Below, piece by piece: positions 19,290-29,900 of a DNA stretch of 64,000 nucleotides. The DNA is from Aliidiomarina sp. (GTDB lineage Bacteria; Pseudomonadota; Gammaproteobacteria; Enterobacterales; Alteromonadaceae), in NCBI RefSeq assembly GCF_022565475.1, contig NZ_JAIUMR010000008.1, positions 1 through 64,000 on the forward strand, written 5' to 3'. The position numbers and the translations under genes are program-made. The stretch's first letter is position 1. Each line of letters opens with the position of its first letter. The notes beneath the pieces are model-generated. The model was given only the letters and a program-made list of their open reading frames with translations. It was not told where the DNA came from and made no database searches.

Positions 19290-19405
19290 TTGCGCCGCCT
19301 TTCCGCCCCCGCTTCTGCATGATTGGAAGAACCCGGAGAAGGCAGGCCACTTCTGTTCGCACTACCAGTGCGTTTGCCCCGCGCTGGAAACTCGCTAGGT
19401 TTAAG
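19290..19405 (+). promoter_or_regulatory. Structured 5' leader of nhaD, candidate cation-responsive riboswitch
   Basis: The leader is far more GC-rich and self-complementary than its surroundings. GCCTT (19297-19301) can pair with AAGGC (19339-19343), with an inner CTTC/GAAG hairpin. A second hairpin pairs CCAGTGCG with CGCGCTGG (19365-19386) shortly before the start codon. A TATGCT -10-like element at 19280 would start transcripts at the left edge. Na+/Li+-responsive leaders (nhaA-I, nhaA-II, DUF1646 motifs) are known upstream of sodium/proton antiporter genes. Assignment to one of them is inference from context and shape only. Confidence 0.4.
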
Positions 19406-19408
19406 AAA

Positions 19409-20857
19409 ATGAAACTCGCAATAGGATTGCTTACCCTCACCCTCGGACTTTTATTTAGCCCGATGGCGTTTGCTGCTGCGCCTGAACTTGATCTCACCCG
19501 CTCTGGTATTGGTTATCTTGCCGTTGGAATTTTTATCATCGCTTACATTTTAGTCATGGGCGAAGAGAAATTACATATGCGCAAGTCCAAACCGGTTCTC
19601 GTTGCCGCTGGTATCATTTGGATACTGATTGGTGCCGTTTACACGCAACAAGGCATGCAAGAGGCTGCGGAAACTGCGTTTCGCCATACCCTGCTCGAAT
19701 TTGCTGAACTCATGCTATTTTTGCTCGTCGCCATGACGTACATCAATGCCTTGGAAGAGCGACGGCTATTTGATGCGTTACGCGCATGGATGATCCGCCG
19801 CGGTTTCAGTTATCGCAGCTTGTTCTGGATTACCGGTATCCTTTCTTTCTTTATTTCACCGATTGCCGATAACTTAACAACTGCGCTCCTAATGTGCGCC
19901 GTGGTGATGAAGGTCGCCGAAGGTGATAAACGCTTTATTGGAATCTGCTGTGTCAACATCGTCGTCGCAGCGAACGCCGGCGGTGCATTTAGTCCGTTCG
20001 GCGATATTACCACACTAATGGTTTGGCAAGCCGGCATGGTCAGCGCCCAAGAGTTCTTGGTGTTGTTTATTCCATCGGCAATCAATTTCTTAGTACCCAC
20101 GGTGATCATGAGCTTCTTCATTGAGAACCGTAAGCCAAGTGCTGTAAACGAAGACGTTGAGCTCAAGCGCGGTGCATTCCGTATCATGACCTTGTTCTTA
20201 CTTACCATCGCGACGGCCGTGGCCTGTCATACCTTGCTACACCTGCCGCCGGTATTAGGCATGATGATGGGACTTGGCTATTTGCAATTCTTCGGCTATT
20301 TCCTGCGCATGACCTTGCCTGGATCGCTCGCGCGGAAGCGGGCGATGGCGGAACGTGCAGGCGACCAAGAGCGCTTAAAGCGACTCGGAAGCGTGGTTCC
20401 ATTTGACGTCTTCAGCCGGGTCTCTCGCGCTGAATGGGACACGCTATTGTTCTTCTACGGTGTAGTTATGTGCGTGGGTGGTCTTGGTTTCCTCGGTTAT
20501 CTCGCACTGATGTCAGACTTCCTCTTTACCCAGTGGAACCCGACCTACGCAAACATTGTGCTTGGCATGGCGTCAGCTGTGATCGATAACATACCCGTGA
20601 TGTTTGCGGTGTTGACCATGCAACCGGAAATGTCACATGGCCACTGGCTCTTGATCACCTTAACCGCAGGCACCGGCGGTAGCTTGTTGTCTGTGGGTTC
20701 AGCCGCAGGTGTCGCGCTCATGGGTCAAGCGCGTGGTTACTACACCTTCATGTCGCATTTAAAGTGGGCGCCGGTAATTTTCCTTGGTTATCTGGCAAGT
20801 ATTCTTGCGCACCTTTGGTTGAACAGCGCCTCATTTCAAGTATTTGGCCACGTTTAA
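19409..20857 (+). CDS. nhaD: Na+/H+ antiporter NhaD
   Basis: This 482-residue inner-membrane antiporter expels Na+ (and Li+) in exchange for protons and is typical of marine and halophilic bacteria. The N-terminus (MKLAIGLLTLTLGLLFSPMAFA) looks like a signal sequence, as in other NhaD proteins. About a dozen hydrophobic segments follow, with the conserved polar motifs SPIADNLTTAL and NAGGAFSPFGDITT and the late DNIPVMFA. The frame opens at 19319, but that extension lies in the structured leader and has no ribosome site, so the ATG at 19409 is preferred. Confidence 0.92.
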   Translation: MKLAIGLLTLTLGLLFSPMAFAAAPELDLTRSGIGYLAVGIFIIAYILVMGEEKLHMRKSKPVLVAAGIIWILIGAVYTQQGMQEAAETAFRHTLLEFAELMLFLLVAMTYINALEERRLFDALRAWMIRRGFSYRSLFWITGILSFFISPIADNLTTALLMCAVVMKVAEGDKRFIGICCVNIVVAANAGGAFSPFGDITTLMVWQAGMVSAQEFLVLFIPSAINFLVPTVIMSFFIENRKPSAVNEDVELKRGAFRIMTLFLLTIATAVACHTLLHLPPVLGMMMGLGYLQFFGYFLRMTLPGSLARKRAMAERAGDQERLKRLGSVVPFDVFSRVSRAEWDTLLFFYGVVMCVGGLGFLGYLALMSDFLFTQWNPTYANIVLGMASAVIDNIPVMFAVLTMQPEMSHGHWLLITLTAGTGGSLLSVGSAAGVALMGQARGYYTFMSHLKWAPVIFLGYLASILAHLWLNSASFQVFGHV

Positions 20858-20880
20858 GGTTAAATTTTAAGCACCATTCA

Positions 20881-20913
20881 AGCCCTCGAGAGCCCTGCTC
20901 CGAGGGCTTTTTT
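20881..20913 (+). terminator. Terminator of nhaD
   Basis: The stem AGCCCTCG / CGAGGGCT ends in six T, 24 bp after the nhaD stop. Confidence 0.85.
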
Positions 20914-21077
20914 CATCCCTCAATAGACAACTAGTTGACCACTATTCACCGAATTTATGACGCACATGCATAAGTTTTGTGAATGGCTATCATTAAAACC
21001 ATAAATTGGATGAATAGTAGTTACGGGCACATACTGACCTCAACGCTTAACAACGAACTAACAAATTAGGTCATCCT

Positions 21078-22670
21078 ATGAGCACTTCAGCACAAGTCTT
21101 AACCTTTACCGAAACGCTTAGCTCAGAATTTGCCACGTTATACAGTGACGAAGCCAAAGCCCTCTTGGTCGATTTGACCCGTAAGTATCGCCCTCGCCTC
21201 GAGCAACTGTTAGCTGCGCGTGAAGAAGCACAAGCCCGATATGACCAAGGGCAACTTCCAGATTTTGATTCTGCCTCGCAATCCATCCGTGAGGGTGATT
21301 GGAAAGTCGCCGATATCCCGGCTGATTTGCAAAAACGTCATTTAGAAATCACTGGTCCAGTTGACCGCAAGATGATCATTAACGCCCTCAATGCCGACGT
21401 TGACGTATTCATGGCCGACTTCGAGGACGCGCAGTCGCCAACTTGGGACGGACTTATGCAAGGGCAAATCAACTTGCGCGACGCGAATCTCGGCAACATC
21501 GACTACACCGACCCGAACAGTGGCAAGCACTACGCCTTAAAAGAAAACTCTGCACTGCTCATCGCTCGCGTCCGCGGCCTGCACTTACCAGAAAAGCATC
21601 TGTTAGTGGACGGGAAACCCGTTCCCGGTGGTCTGGTCGATGCAGTTCTCTATTTTCTCCACAATTACCAAGTTCGCACCGCTCATGGCAGCGGCGTCTA
21701 TTTCTACGTTCCTAAACTGCAGCATCACAGTGAAGCACAGTGGTGGAGTGATCTGTTTAGTGAGTTAGAGGATTACGCCCAACAACCACGCGGTACGATT
21801 CGCTGCACGGTGCTGATTGAAACGTTACCTGCTGTTTTTCAAATGCACGAAATCCTGCACAGCCTGCGTCACCATATTGTTGGCCTCAATTGTGGCCGTT
21901 GGGATTATATTTTCAGCTATATCAAAACCCTCCGAGCGCACGCTGACCGCGTCTTACCTGACCGCCAAGTCGTCACCATGAATCAGCCATTTTTAAGTGC
22001 CTACTCGCGCTTACTAATTAAAACCTGTCACCAGCGCGGTGCCTTGGCGATGGGTGGTATGGCGGCTCTAATCCCAAGTAAAGATGCACAAGAAAATGAA
22101 CAGATTTTGGCAAAAGTACGCGCCGACAAAGAGCTTGAATTCAGTAATGGCCACGATGGCACCTGGATCGCCCACCCAGGATTGGCGAGTACCGTGCGCG
22201 AAGTAGTTGCCAAACACATTGGTGATTACCCCAACCAATTGCATGTCTTGCGCGAACAAGACGCGGACATCACCGCTGCCGAATTACTCGAACCAAGCGC
22301 AGGTGAGCGCACCGAAGCAGGCATGCGCACCAATATCCGCGTTGCATTGCAATACGTTGCCGCTTGGTTATCCGGAAAGGGCTGTGTACCGATTTATGGA
22401 TTGATGGAAGACGCGGCTACGGCTGAAATTAGCCGTACTTCAATTTGGCAGTGGATTCAACATGGCAAAACCCTAAGCGACGGCCGCACGGTCAGTAAAG
22501 ACCTGTTCCGTACCATGTTGAGGGAAGAAGCGAGCGTGGTGAAAGACGAAGTCGGTGAACAACGCTGGCAGCAAGAAAACTTCGCGACCGCTCAGGATTT
22601 ACTCGAAAAAATTACCACAGCGGACGAGTTGACCGAGTTCCTCACGCTACCTGGTTATGACTATCTCTAA
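21078..22670 (+). CDS. aceB: Malate synthase A
   Basis: This 530-residue enzyme condenses glyoxylate with acetyl-CoA to malate, the second step of the glyoxylate bypass. Signature segments are [20 protein letters not shown] (Mg/glyoxylate site), the short [18 protein letters not shown] motif, and [17 protein letters not shown] late [16 protein letters not shown] holds the catalytic Asp/Glu region. Length is like E. coli AceB (533). It is followed after 32 bp by aceA, so the two form an operon. Growth on acetate, fatty acids or similar substrates is implied. Confidence 0.96.
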   Translation: MSTSAQVLTFTETLSSEFATLYSDEAKALLVDLTRKYRPRLEQLLAAREEAQARYDQGQLPDFDSASQSIREGDWKVADIPADLQKRHLEITGPVDRKMIINALNADVDVFMADFEDAQSPTWDGLMQGQINLRDANLGNIDYTDPNSGKHYALKENSALLIARVRGLHLPEKHLLVDGKPVPGGLVDAVLYFLHNYQVRTAHGSGVYFYVPKLQHHSEAQWWSDLFSELEDYAQQPRGTIRCTVLIETLPAVFQMHEILHSLRHHIVGLNCGRWDYIFSYIKTLRAHADRVLPDRQVVTMNQPFLSAYSRLLIKTCHQRGALAMGGMAALIPSKDAQENEQILAKVRADKELEFSNGHDGTWIAHPGLASTVREVVAKHIGDYPNQLHVLREQDADITAAELLEPSAGERTEAGMRTNIRVALQYVAAWLSGKGCVPIYGLMEDAATAEISRTSIWQWIQHGKTLSDGRTVSKDLFRTMLREEASVVKDEVGEQRWQQENFATAQDLLEKITTADELTEFLTLPGYDYL

Positions 22671-22702
22671 TTAAAATCGACAACACGACAAGGAATCGAC
22701 GC

Positions 22703-24043
22703 ATGGCTACTCCAACTCATTTTCAAAAAGCAGTCCAAGAACTTCAAGAGCAATGGGACAACAGTCCGCGTTGGCAAGGTGTGCAGCGCACCTACAGCGC
22801 CGAAGATGTGATCCGCTTGCGCGGTTCACGCAAAATCACTTATACCCATGCCGAAAAAGGTGCTGAAAAACTATGGCGCCTCGTCAACGGTGCGGCGCAA
22901 GAGAAGTTTGGTAAGAACTATGTCAACGCACTTGGCGCACTGACTGGTGGTCAAGCCGTACAACAAGTCAAAGCCGGTTTGCAGGCCATCTACTTGTCTG
23001 GTTGGCAGGTGGCTGCAGACAATAACTCAGCAGCTAGCATGTACCCAGACCAATCACTGTATCCGGTGGACTCAGTGCCAAAAGTCATTGAGCGAATCAA
23101 TAATTCATTTGCTCGCGCTGACCAAATCCAGTGGTCAAAAGGGATTGGTCCTGACGACGAAGGCTATATCGACTACTTTGCGCCGATAGTGGCGGACGCT
23201 GAAGCAGGTTTTGGTGGTGTACTGAATGCCTACGAGCTGATGCTGGGTATGATCAAAGCGGGTGCTGCTGGCGTTCACTTTGAAGATCAGCTTGCCTCAG
23301 TGAAGAAGTGTGGGCATATGGGCGGAAAAGTTTTAGTTCCCACCCAAGAAGCCGTGCAGAAGTTAATCGCAGCGCGCCTCGCTGCAGACGTCGCTGGCAC
23401 GGAGACTCTGATTGTTGCGCGTACTGATGCGAATGCGGCTGATCTGTTAACCAATGACGTCGATCCCAACGATACGCCATTCTTAACCGGTGAACGTACG
23501 GCGGAAGGCTTCTACCGAGTGAACGCAGGTATTGATCAAGCAATTTCTCGCGGCCTTGCCTACGCACCGTATGCCGACCTCGTCTGGTGCGAAACTGCAA
23601 AACCTGACCTCGATGAAGCGCGTAAATTTGCCGAAGCGATTCATGCAAAATATCCAGGTAAACTGCTGGCTTATAACTGCTCGCCGTCGTTCAACTGGAA
23701 ACGTAACCTCGATGACGCCACCATCGCGAAGTTCCAGCGTGAGCTTGCTGCCATGGGTTATAAGTTCCAGTTCATTACTTTAGCTGGCGTGCACAACATG
23801 TGGTACCACATGTTTAACTTGGCTTATGACTACGCGCGGAACGACATGTCTGCTTATGTCAAACTGCAAGAAGAAGAGTTCGCCTCGGCTGACCGCGGCT
23901 ATACCTTTGTAGCACACCAACAAGAAGTAGGAACCGGCTACTTTGACGACGTCACGAATGTGATTCAGGGCGGTCAGTCTTCGGTCACTGCACTACGCGG
24001 CTCAACGGAAGAAGAGCAATTTAATAAATCACCGGCAGCATAA
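22703..24043 (+). CDS. aceA: Isocitrate lyase
   Basis: This 446-residue enzyme cleaves isocitrate to succinate and glyoxylate, the first glyoxylate-bypass step. The active-site motif KKCGHMGGK (catalytic Cys near 202) is intact, as is the preceding DAEAGFGG Mg site. The C-terminal part carries NCSPSFNW. Length matches the 430-450 residue bacterial group. It is co-transcribed with aceB, and the terminator that follows is shared with the convergent aceK. Confidence 0.96.
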   Translation: MATPTHFQKAVQELQEQWDNSPRWQGVQRTYSAEDVIRLRGSRKITYTHAEKGAEKLWRLVNGAAQEKFGKNYVNALGALTGGQAVQQVKAGLQAIYLSGWQVAADNNSAASMYPDQSLYPVDSVPKVIERINNSFARADQIQWSKGIGPDDEGYIDYFAPIVADAEAGFGGVLNAYELMLGMIKAGAAGVHFEDQLASVKKCGHMGGKVLVPTQEAVQKLIAARLAADVAGTETLIVARTDANAADLLTNDVDPNDTPFLTGERTAEGFYRVNAGIDQAISRGLAYAPYADLVWCETAKPDLDEARKFAEAIHAKYPGKLLAYNCSPSFNWKRNLDDATIAKFQRELAAMGYKFQFITLAGVHNMWYHMFNLAYDYARNDMSAYVKLQEEEFASADRGYTFVAHQQEVGTGYFDDVTNVIQGGQSSVTALRGSTEEEQFNKSPAA

Positions 24044-24066
24044 ACTGCCCTTACGCTTCCTCATTT

Positions 24067-24102
24067 TCCCGCTGTCGGTTAGTCCGGCAGCGGGCTTTTT
24101 TC
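24067..24102. terminator. Terminator between convergent aceA and aceK
   Basis: CCCGCTGTCGG pairs with CCGGCAGCGGG, followed by a T-run in the plus direction. The aceK stop codon lies in the loop, so the hairpin covers the end of aceK. Confidence 0.8.
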
Positions 24103-25827
24103 ATCATATTTAACATGTAGAAAACGGATGTCCTGCGGATACGGGAAAATATCCGGTAGAATACCGGCGGCGATTCGCTCCTGCTGAGCTTGCCAAAACT
24201 CAGCTTGGGCAAGCTCCGGATGCAGTTCAAGAAATAGCTCTCGCAGCCGCTTTTGCGGGAAAACATAAGTCGGCAACTGCTCCGGGAACACATCATTTGG
24301 AGCCACTGACAGTGAATTACCGTCCATTAAGCTGTCGTCATACGACTGTGCTTTTGGCAAACTACGAAAATTCATCTCATGCAAATACTGCACCTCGTCA
24401 TAATCATAAAAAACCACGCGACGCGTTCGCGTCACACCAAAGTTTTTTAACAGCATATCGCCGGGAAAAATATTCGCCGCCATCATTTCTTTAATCGCTT
24501 TACCATAGTCGGCAATAATCGCTCGAGTTTCCTCTTCGTTCGCATATTCCAGATAAATATTCAGCGGTGTCATGCGTTTTTCGATGTATAGATGGCGAAT
24601 AATCACCAAATCATCTTCAAATTCGAGTGAGCCGGCAATCGATGTTTTTAATTCGGCCAGTAAATCCTCTGAAATACGGTTTAACGGTAACGCAACATTG
24701 GAGTATTCAATGGTGTCGGCCATCCGGCCGACCCGATCATGGCGTTTAACTAACTGGTATCGCGCCAGCACCGTGTCGCGGCCAAACGGCTTGCTTTCCC
24801 CAAATTCGTCGCGAATAACTTTGAAAACATAAGGGAACGACGGCATGGTGAATACCATCATAACCAAACCACGAATTCCCGGAGCAGCCACCAGCTGTTC
24901 ATCGGCGTCACTAAAGTGATGAAGTAACTCGCGATAGAACTCGGTCTTGCCTTGTTTGTGCAAGCCAATCGACGAGTATAATTCAGCAAGCGTTTTGCGT
25001 GGCATGATGCCTTTCAGAAAGCGTACCAGCGCGCTCGGAGCACGGCACTCGACCATAAAATAGGCACGCGAGAAGCTGAATATGATGGTCATTTGATTGA
25101 CGTCGGTAATCAATGCATCGACATACAATTCGCCGTCGCTATTGACCAGAACCGGTACAATAAAGGGATAACTCTGCGACTCGGTGACAATCCGACCGAC
25201 CACGTAAGCCGCTTTATTTCGATAGAACGGGTTCTCGAGCACATCGACACGCAATTGGTGCGCACTGAGTGCACGGACTTTCGCTTGCCGTTGAAACGAA
25301 CGCATGAGTTGCGCTACGCTGCTTTCTAGGTCAGCAAACGGCGCTTTAAAATCAAACTCAGTAATTAAACGTCGAAGTGTATCTTGCACCCCTTCCGCCA
25401 CGGGGAAATATGAACGGTATTCACTTTCTATGGGTAGGGGAATGCGTCTGGCTAATGTTGACTCGACAAAAATGAACTGATTGTGGAAGTAACGCCGATG
25501 AAAGAGCTTACAAAATACTGAATTAAAGAAGGTTTCGGCGAGCTCCGCCTGAGGGTGAAACTGCAATAGTTCTTCATAAAAGGTCCGCACATCCTGCCAC
25601 AAAACCTCGTCCGGTTGTTCGGCAATGCCGTCTTTGCGCAACAAGGCAATGGTTTCTTTGACGCGTAAGTCATAGAAAGAGATACGTTCGCGCGCTGCTC
25701 GTTGCAGTGCCCGCCACTCGCGCTGCGCAAAGTGAAATTTCGCTTCCGCCGTAATCGCACTAAAGCGTTGATAGTGGCGATGAAATCCGTGCAAAATCAC
25801 CCGGGCTATCCGCCGACATTCGGCCAT
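24079..25827 (-). CDS. aceK: Isocitrate dehydrogenase kinase/phosphatase
   Basis: This bifunctional enzyme of about 582 residues phosphorylates and dephosphorylates isocitrate dehydrogenase, deciding flux between the TCA cycle and the glyoxylate bypass. Family features include VEYSNV-type segments (TIEYSNVALPLNRISEDLL), HLYIEKRMTPLN and DMLLKNFGVTR-RVVFYDYDE (Mg site). The frame begins at a GTG (25869), but a GGAG site 8 nt before the ATG at 25827 and alignment with E. coli AceK (578 aa) favour the shorter form. Unlike enterobacterial aceBAK, it is on the strand opposite to aceBA and convergent with them. Confidence 0.94.
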   Translation of the reverse strand: MAECRRIARVILHGFHRHYQRFSAITAEAKFHFAQREWRALQRAARERISFYDLRVKETIALLRKDGIAEQPDEVLWQDVRTFYEELLQFHPQAELAETFFNSVFCKLFHRRYFHNQFIFVESTLARRIPLPIESEYRSYFPVAEGVQDTLRRLITEFDFKAPFADLESSVAQLMRSFQRQAKVRALSAHQLRVDVLENPFYRNKAAYVVGRIVTESQSYPFIVPVLVNSDGELYVDALITDVNQMTIIFSFSRAYFMVECRAPSALVRFLKGIMPRKTLAELYSSIGLHKQGKTEFYRELLHHFSDADEQLVAAPGIRGLVMMVFTMPSFPYVFKVIRDEFGESKPFGRDTVLARYQLVKRHDRVGRMADTIEYSNVALPLNRISEDLLAELKTSIAGSLEFEDDLVIIRHLYIEKRMTPLNIYLEYANEEETRAIIADYGKAIKEMMAANIFPGDMLLKNFGVTRTRRVVFYDYDEVQYLHEMNFRSLPKAQSYDDSLMDGNSLSVAPNDVFPEQLPTYVFPQKRLRELFLELHPELAQAEFWQAQQERIAAGILPDIFPYPQDIRFLHVKYDEKSPLPD

Positions 25828-25925
25828 CCTTCTTGCTCCAAATCCTGTTGTTGATTGCAGTTCTATCACTGTGCTTTATAATTCCATTCATCCTATTTAT
25901 ATCTAGCCAATAGAGCAAACCCTTT

Positions 25926-26861
25926 ATGAACCATTTTCGCAATCTTGATCTCAACCTGCTGGTTTATCTCGATGCACTGTTGCGGGAGCAGAACGTGACC
26001 CGCGCAGCCGAACAGTTAAATATTACGCAGCCGGCAATGAGCAACGGTTTGAAGCGATTGCGAGCGATTTTAAATGACCCGATTTTAGTGCGCACCAGTG
26101 ACGGTATGGTTGCCACAGAGCGGGCGTTGGCGATGCAATCGCAAGTGCAGAAAATTTTGTATGCGGTCGAGGAAGTGATTCAGCCGACCCGCACGTTTAC
26201 CGCAGAAACGAGCGATCGTGTGTTCCGCATTATGATCTCTGACTATGCTGCATCGACCTTGATGTCGCCTTTATTAAAAGCGTTGCGCGAGCACGCACCG
26301 CACGTCACCATCGACTTAATGACCCCAAGTGATGTCAGTTTTCATGATGTTGAAAACGGCAAAGTTGATATCGCCATCAACCGTTTTGACGATTTACCGC
26401 AGTCGTTTCATCAGAAGCTGCTGTGGCGCGACGACTTTACCTGCTTGGTACAAAAAGACCATCCGATCCTCGCGAACTATAACCTTAAGAATTACCTCGA
26501 CGCCCAGCATTGCTGGGTGAGTAAAACGGGTTTTGGTGTCGGTATCGGTATGACCCCAGACGCGGTACAGAAACTCGGTTGGGTCGACGAGGCCTTAGCT
26601 AAAATCGGTAAACAGCGTCGCATTCGTGTGTTTACGCGGAACTACCATGTCGCAATGCATTTAACCTTGGAAGGGTTAATCGCTACATTGCCAACCCGAG
26701 CAGCGAAACTTTATGAAAATCATCCAGAGATGGTTTTACGTGAGCCGCCCTTTGCAATTCCGCCGATTGACCTACAAATGATCTGGAGTCCGCTGTTGCA
26801 ACATGACGAGGGCCACAAATGGTTCCGTCAACTGGTCGCTGAAGTCGCTGAAGACCTATAA
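25926..26861 (+). CDS. LysR-family transcriptional regulator
   Basis: This 311-residue regulator has an N-terminal winged helix-turn-helix (LDLNLLVYLDALLREQNVTRAAEQLNITQPAMSN.. residues 7-65) and a periplasmic-binding-like effector domain. The DLNLL start and the NGLKRLR recognition helix are of the NodD/LeuO type. It is divergent from aceK with a 98-bp gap, so it could control itself and aceK, which is inference. The effector is unknown. Confidence 0.88.
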   Translation: MNHFRNLDLNLLVYLDALLREQNVTRAAEQLNITQPAMSNGLKRLRAILNDPILVRTSDGMVATERALAMQSQVQKILYAVEEVIQPTRTFTAETSDRVFRIMISDYAASTLMSPLLKALREHAPHVTIDLMTPSDVSFHDVENGKVDIAINRFDDLPQSFHQKLLWRDDFTCLVQKDHPILANYNLKNYLDAQHCWVSKTGFGVGIGMTPDAVQKLGWVDEALAKIGKQRRIRVFTRNYHVAMHLTLEGLIATLPTRAAKLYENHPEMVLREPPFAIPPIDLQMIWSPLLQHDEGHKWFRQLVAEVAEDL

Positions 26862-26886
26862 AAAAAGCACTCCGAAGAGTGCTTTT
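26862..26886. terminator. Bidirectional terminator
   Basis: AAAGCACTC / GAGTGCTTT with a CGAA tetraloop has T-runs on both strands. It ends the rightward lysR gene and the leftward propeller-amidohydrolase gene. Confidence 0.88.
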
Positions 26887-26904
26887 GGTTCTGTAAGTTA
26901 GTCC

Positions 26905-29900
26905 TTACTCAAAATAGAACGGTTTGCGTTCGCGAGCATGACGACCAAGTTCATTCATCGACTCAGCGTCAAACAAGCGACCGTTGACCATGGTATGGGT
27001 CACGCGATCACTGCTACGCAAATCGCGTAAGACGTCGCCGTCAATGATGGCTAGGTCAGCAAGTTTACCCGGTTGAATCGAGCCAATCGCATGTTCCATA
27101 CCCAGTGTCTTCGCCGCATCATAGGTCGCGGTGCGCAGTGCTTGGTGGGCAGTCATACCGCCCTGCTCCATCATCCAAATCTCCCAATGCTGGGCAAGAC
27201 CTTCACGCTGACCATGCGCACCCGCCGTCACCAAGACACCGCGATCTTGCAACTGCTTAGCACCTGCAGCGACATTGATGTGGTTATAGTGATGCGACGG
27301 AGCAATTTCACGACGCATAGAGCGAGGACGCAAGACGCGTTCAGGCACGTACTTGCTTAACCGTGGATGATTAAATACATCCGTATGTGCATACCAGTAG
27401 TTCTCACCCCAGATACCACCATAAGCAACACCGAGCGTCGGTGTGTAACCGGTTTCAGTTTGCTGCCAGAACTGCAAGACATCGTCGTGCATCACTTCCA
27501 GTGGAATCGCATGCTCAATCACAGTATGACCATCAGCGATCATGCTGAGGTTATGCTGGTGCAATGAACCACCTTCTGGCATCACCATCATTTCCAGTTC
27601 GCGTGCGGCTTGAATGATTTGTTGACGCTGGTCACGACGTGGCTGGTTATAGCTCTTCACCGAGAAAGCACCAACTTTCTTCATCCGCTCTAAGTGGAAT
27701 AAAGCATCATCCAAGCTGTCCACATGCGCAGTTGCACCTGGGCTATTCGCACCGTACAAAATGGTTCCCGTTGAGAAGATCCGAGGACCGACAATCACGC
27801 CCGCTTTTTGCTTCTCACTGGCAGCAAAAATCTGCGACGTATTGTTCGACGGGTCATGAATCGTCGTCACCCCAAAGGTCAAACCGGCGTATAGCATCCA
27901 GTTTTGCTGAGGAATAATCTGGTTTTCACCTTGCGCACCGTGAGCGTGGGTATCTATCAGACCTGGAATAATGGTCTTGCCTGACACATCAATCACTTCC
28001 GCTCCGCGCGGAATGTCGACGCTATCACGTGCGCCGACGGCGGTAATCTTATTACCCGTCACGACAACCGCGCCGTTTTCGATAACTTCATCACCGTTCA
28101 TCGTCACGACTTTCGCACCAACGAACGCAATGGTTTGATCCGGCACATGCACTGGTTGCGAGAAACCGATGTTCATACCGTCGGCAACCAGCTGCTTGTC
28201 TTCATTCCCTTGAATCGAGAACATACCATTCAAATTCGCAGTATAAAGCTCTGGGCCTAAGGTCCAGAACAAGCTGCTGCTGTCCGCTGTCCAGTTGATA
28301 TTATCGCCAGCCCGCTTAGAAATCTGTTGCACTGGGAACTGACGGTCGCTTGGACCAATCGAAATAGGCTGACCACGTTCCACAAACGGCGTCACATAGA
28401 CGCGGAAACGCTCGGCAAACGCTAAGTATTTGCCATCTGGTGACACTTTATATTCAGTTGCGTGGCCCGAACGATACAACGTACGACTCTCACCCGTGGC
28501 GATATCGATACTGCGTAATTCTGGACCACCTGCGCCGAAACCGTTGACGTAAACTCGGTCATTCTGCGCGCCGAACTGCGGGTTCGAACCTGCACGCGAG
28601 AAACGACGAGGCTCTTCAGCGTCTAACGCTAAATGATACAAACCGCTGCCTAAACCGTGTTTCGGGTCGGTTAAGTAGCCACCGCTAACTTTGCGGTAAA
28701 CAATCGACTGACCGTCCGGTGCGAAAACTGGCTCAACAAACTTACCTGGACCGGTTGGCAACACGCGCTCACGATTATTGCGCAGGTCACGCAAGATAAT
28801 CTGACCTTGCTCTTGATCATGCCAAGTGGTGTAAACCAAGTACCGGCCGTCACGCGAGAACGCTGGGAACTGTTCAAAGCGCTCGTTTTGACTGGTTAGC
28901 CGCTCAGCACTACCACCATTTAAGTCGCGCACATAGAGATAACCCAAAGCTTCGTATATTGCGCGGTTCGCGTCTGGCGAAATAGCCGTATGACGGAGCA
29001 TCCGCACATCAAACTCGTCCGCTTCAATATGCTGACGGAAGCGCACAGCTTGTTGCACTTGCTTCTCGGTTTGTACTTCGAAGCTAATATTCGCCACCTG
29101 ACCGGAGTTCACGTCGAGTTTATGCACACCACCGTCGGCATAGAACACGATGTGGTTAGAGTCGTCAGTCCAATTCATGTGTGGATACACGCCATGAATC
29201 GCCCACGTTTCCTGCATGTCGCGGCTTAAGTTGCCATAGACTTCGCGGCGCTCACCGGTTTCTAAGTCATACAAATACAATTTACTTTGGAAATCGTCAC
29301 GGCTAACAAAGGCTAAATATTTACCATCTGGTGACGGTGTTGGCCGAATCGCGCCGCCAGCACCAGAAATAATGGTCTCAATTTCGCCGGTTGCCAGTTC
29401 ATAGCGCTTAATCGAGTAAATGCCAGCCACTGAGTCTTTGTTGTAATGAAAGGTTTGACCGGGCGTATCGTCTTGCGAGTAATACACATATTTGCCGTCT
29501 GGCGAGAATGCTGGTTCGCCGAGATCTTTTTGATCATTTGGCCGTGCGGTTAACATCACGCCTTGACCACCAGACTTGTGATACATCCAGATTTCACCAG
29601 CACCGAGTGAACGGCGCGCGGTGAAGTGCTTACGTGCAACTAAAAACTCACCGTCGGGGCTCCAAGCTGGACTATTCAGCAAACGGAAGTTCTCGTTGGT
29701 CACTTGCCATGCTTCACTACCGTCCGCTTTCATCACCCAAATGTTGTCACCTCCACCTTCGTCCGAGGTATAAGCGATATACTGACCGTCGGGGCTATAG
29801 GTCGGCTGCATGTGCCAAGCAATCCCGCCACGCAGTAATTCGGCCTGACCACCACCGGCCGGCATGCGGTAAATGTCACCAAGCATGTCGAAGATGATGT

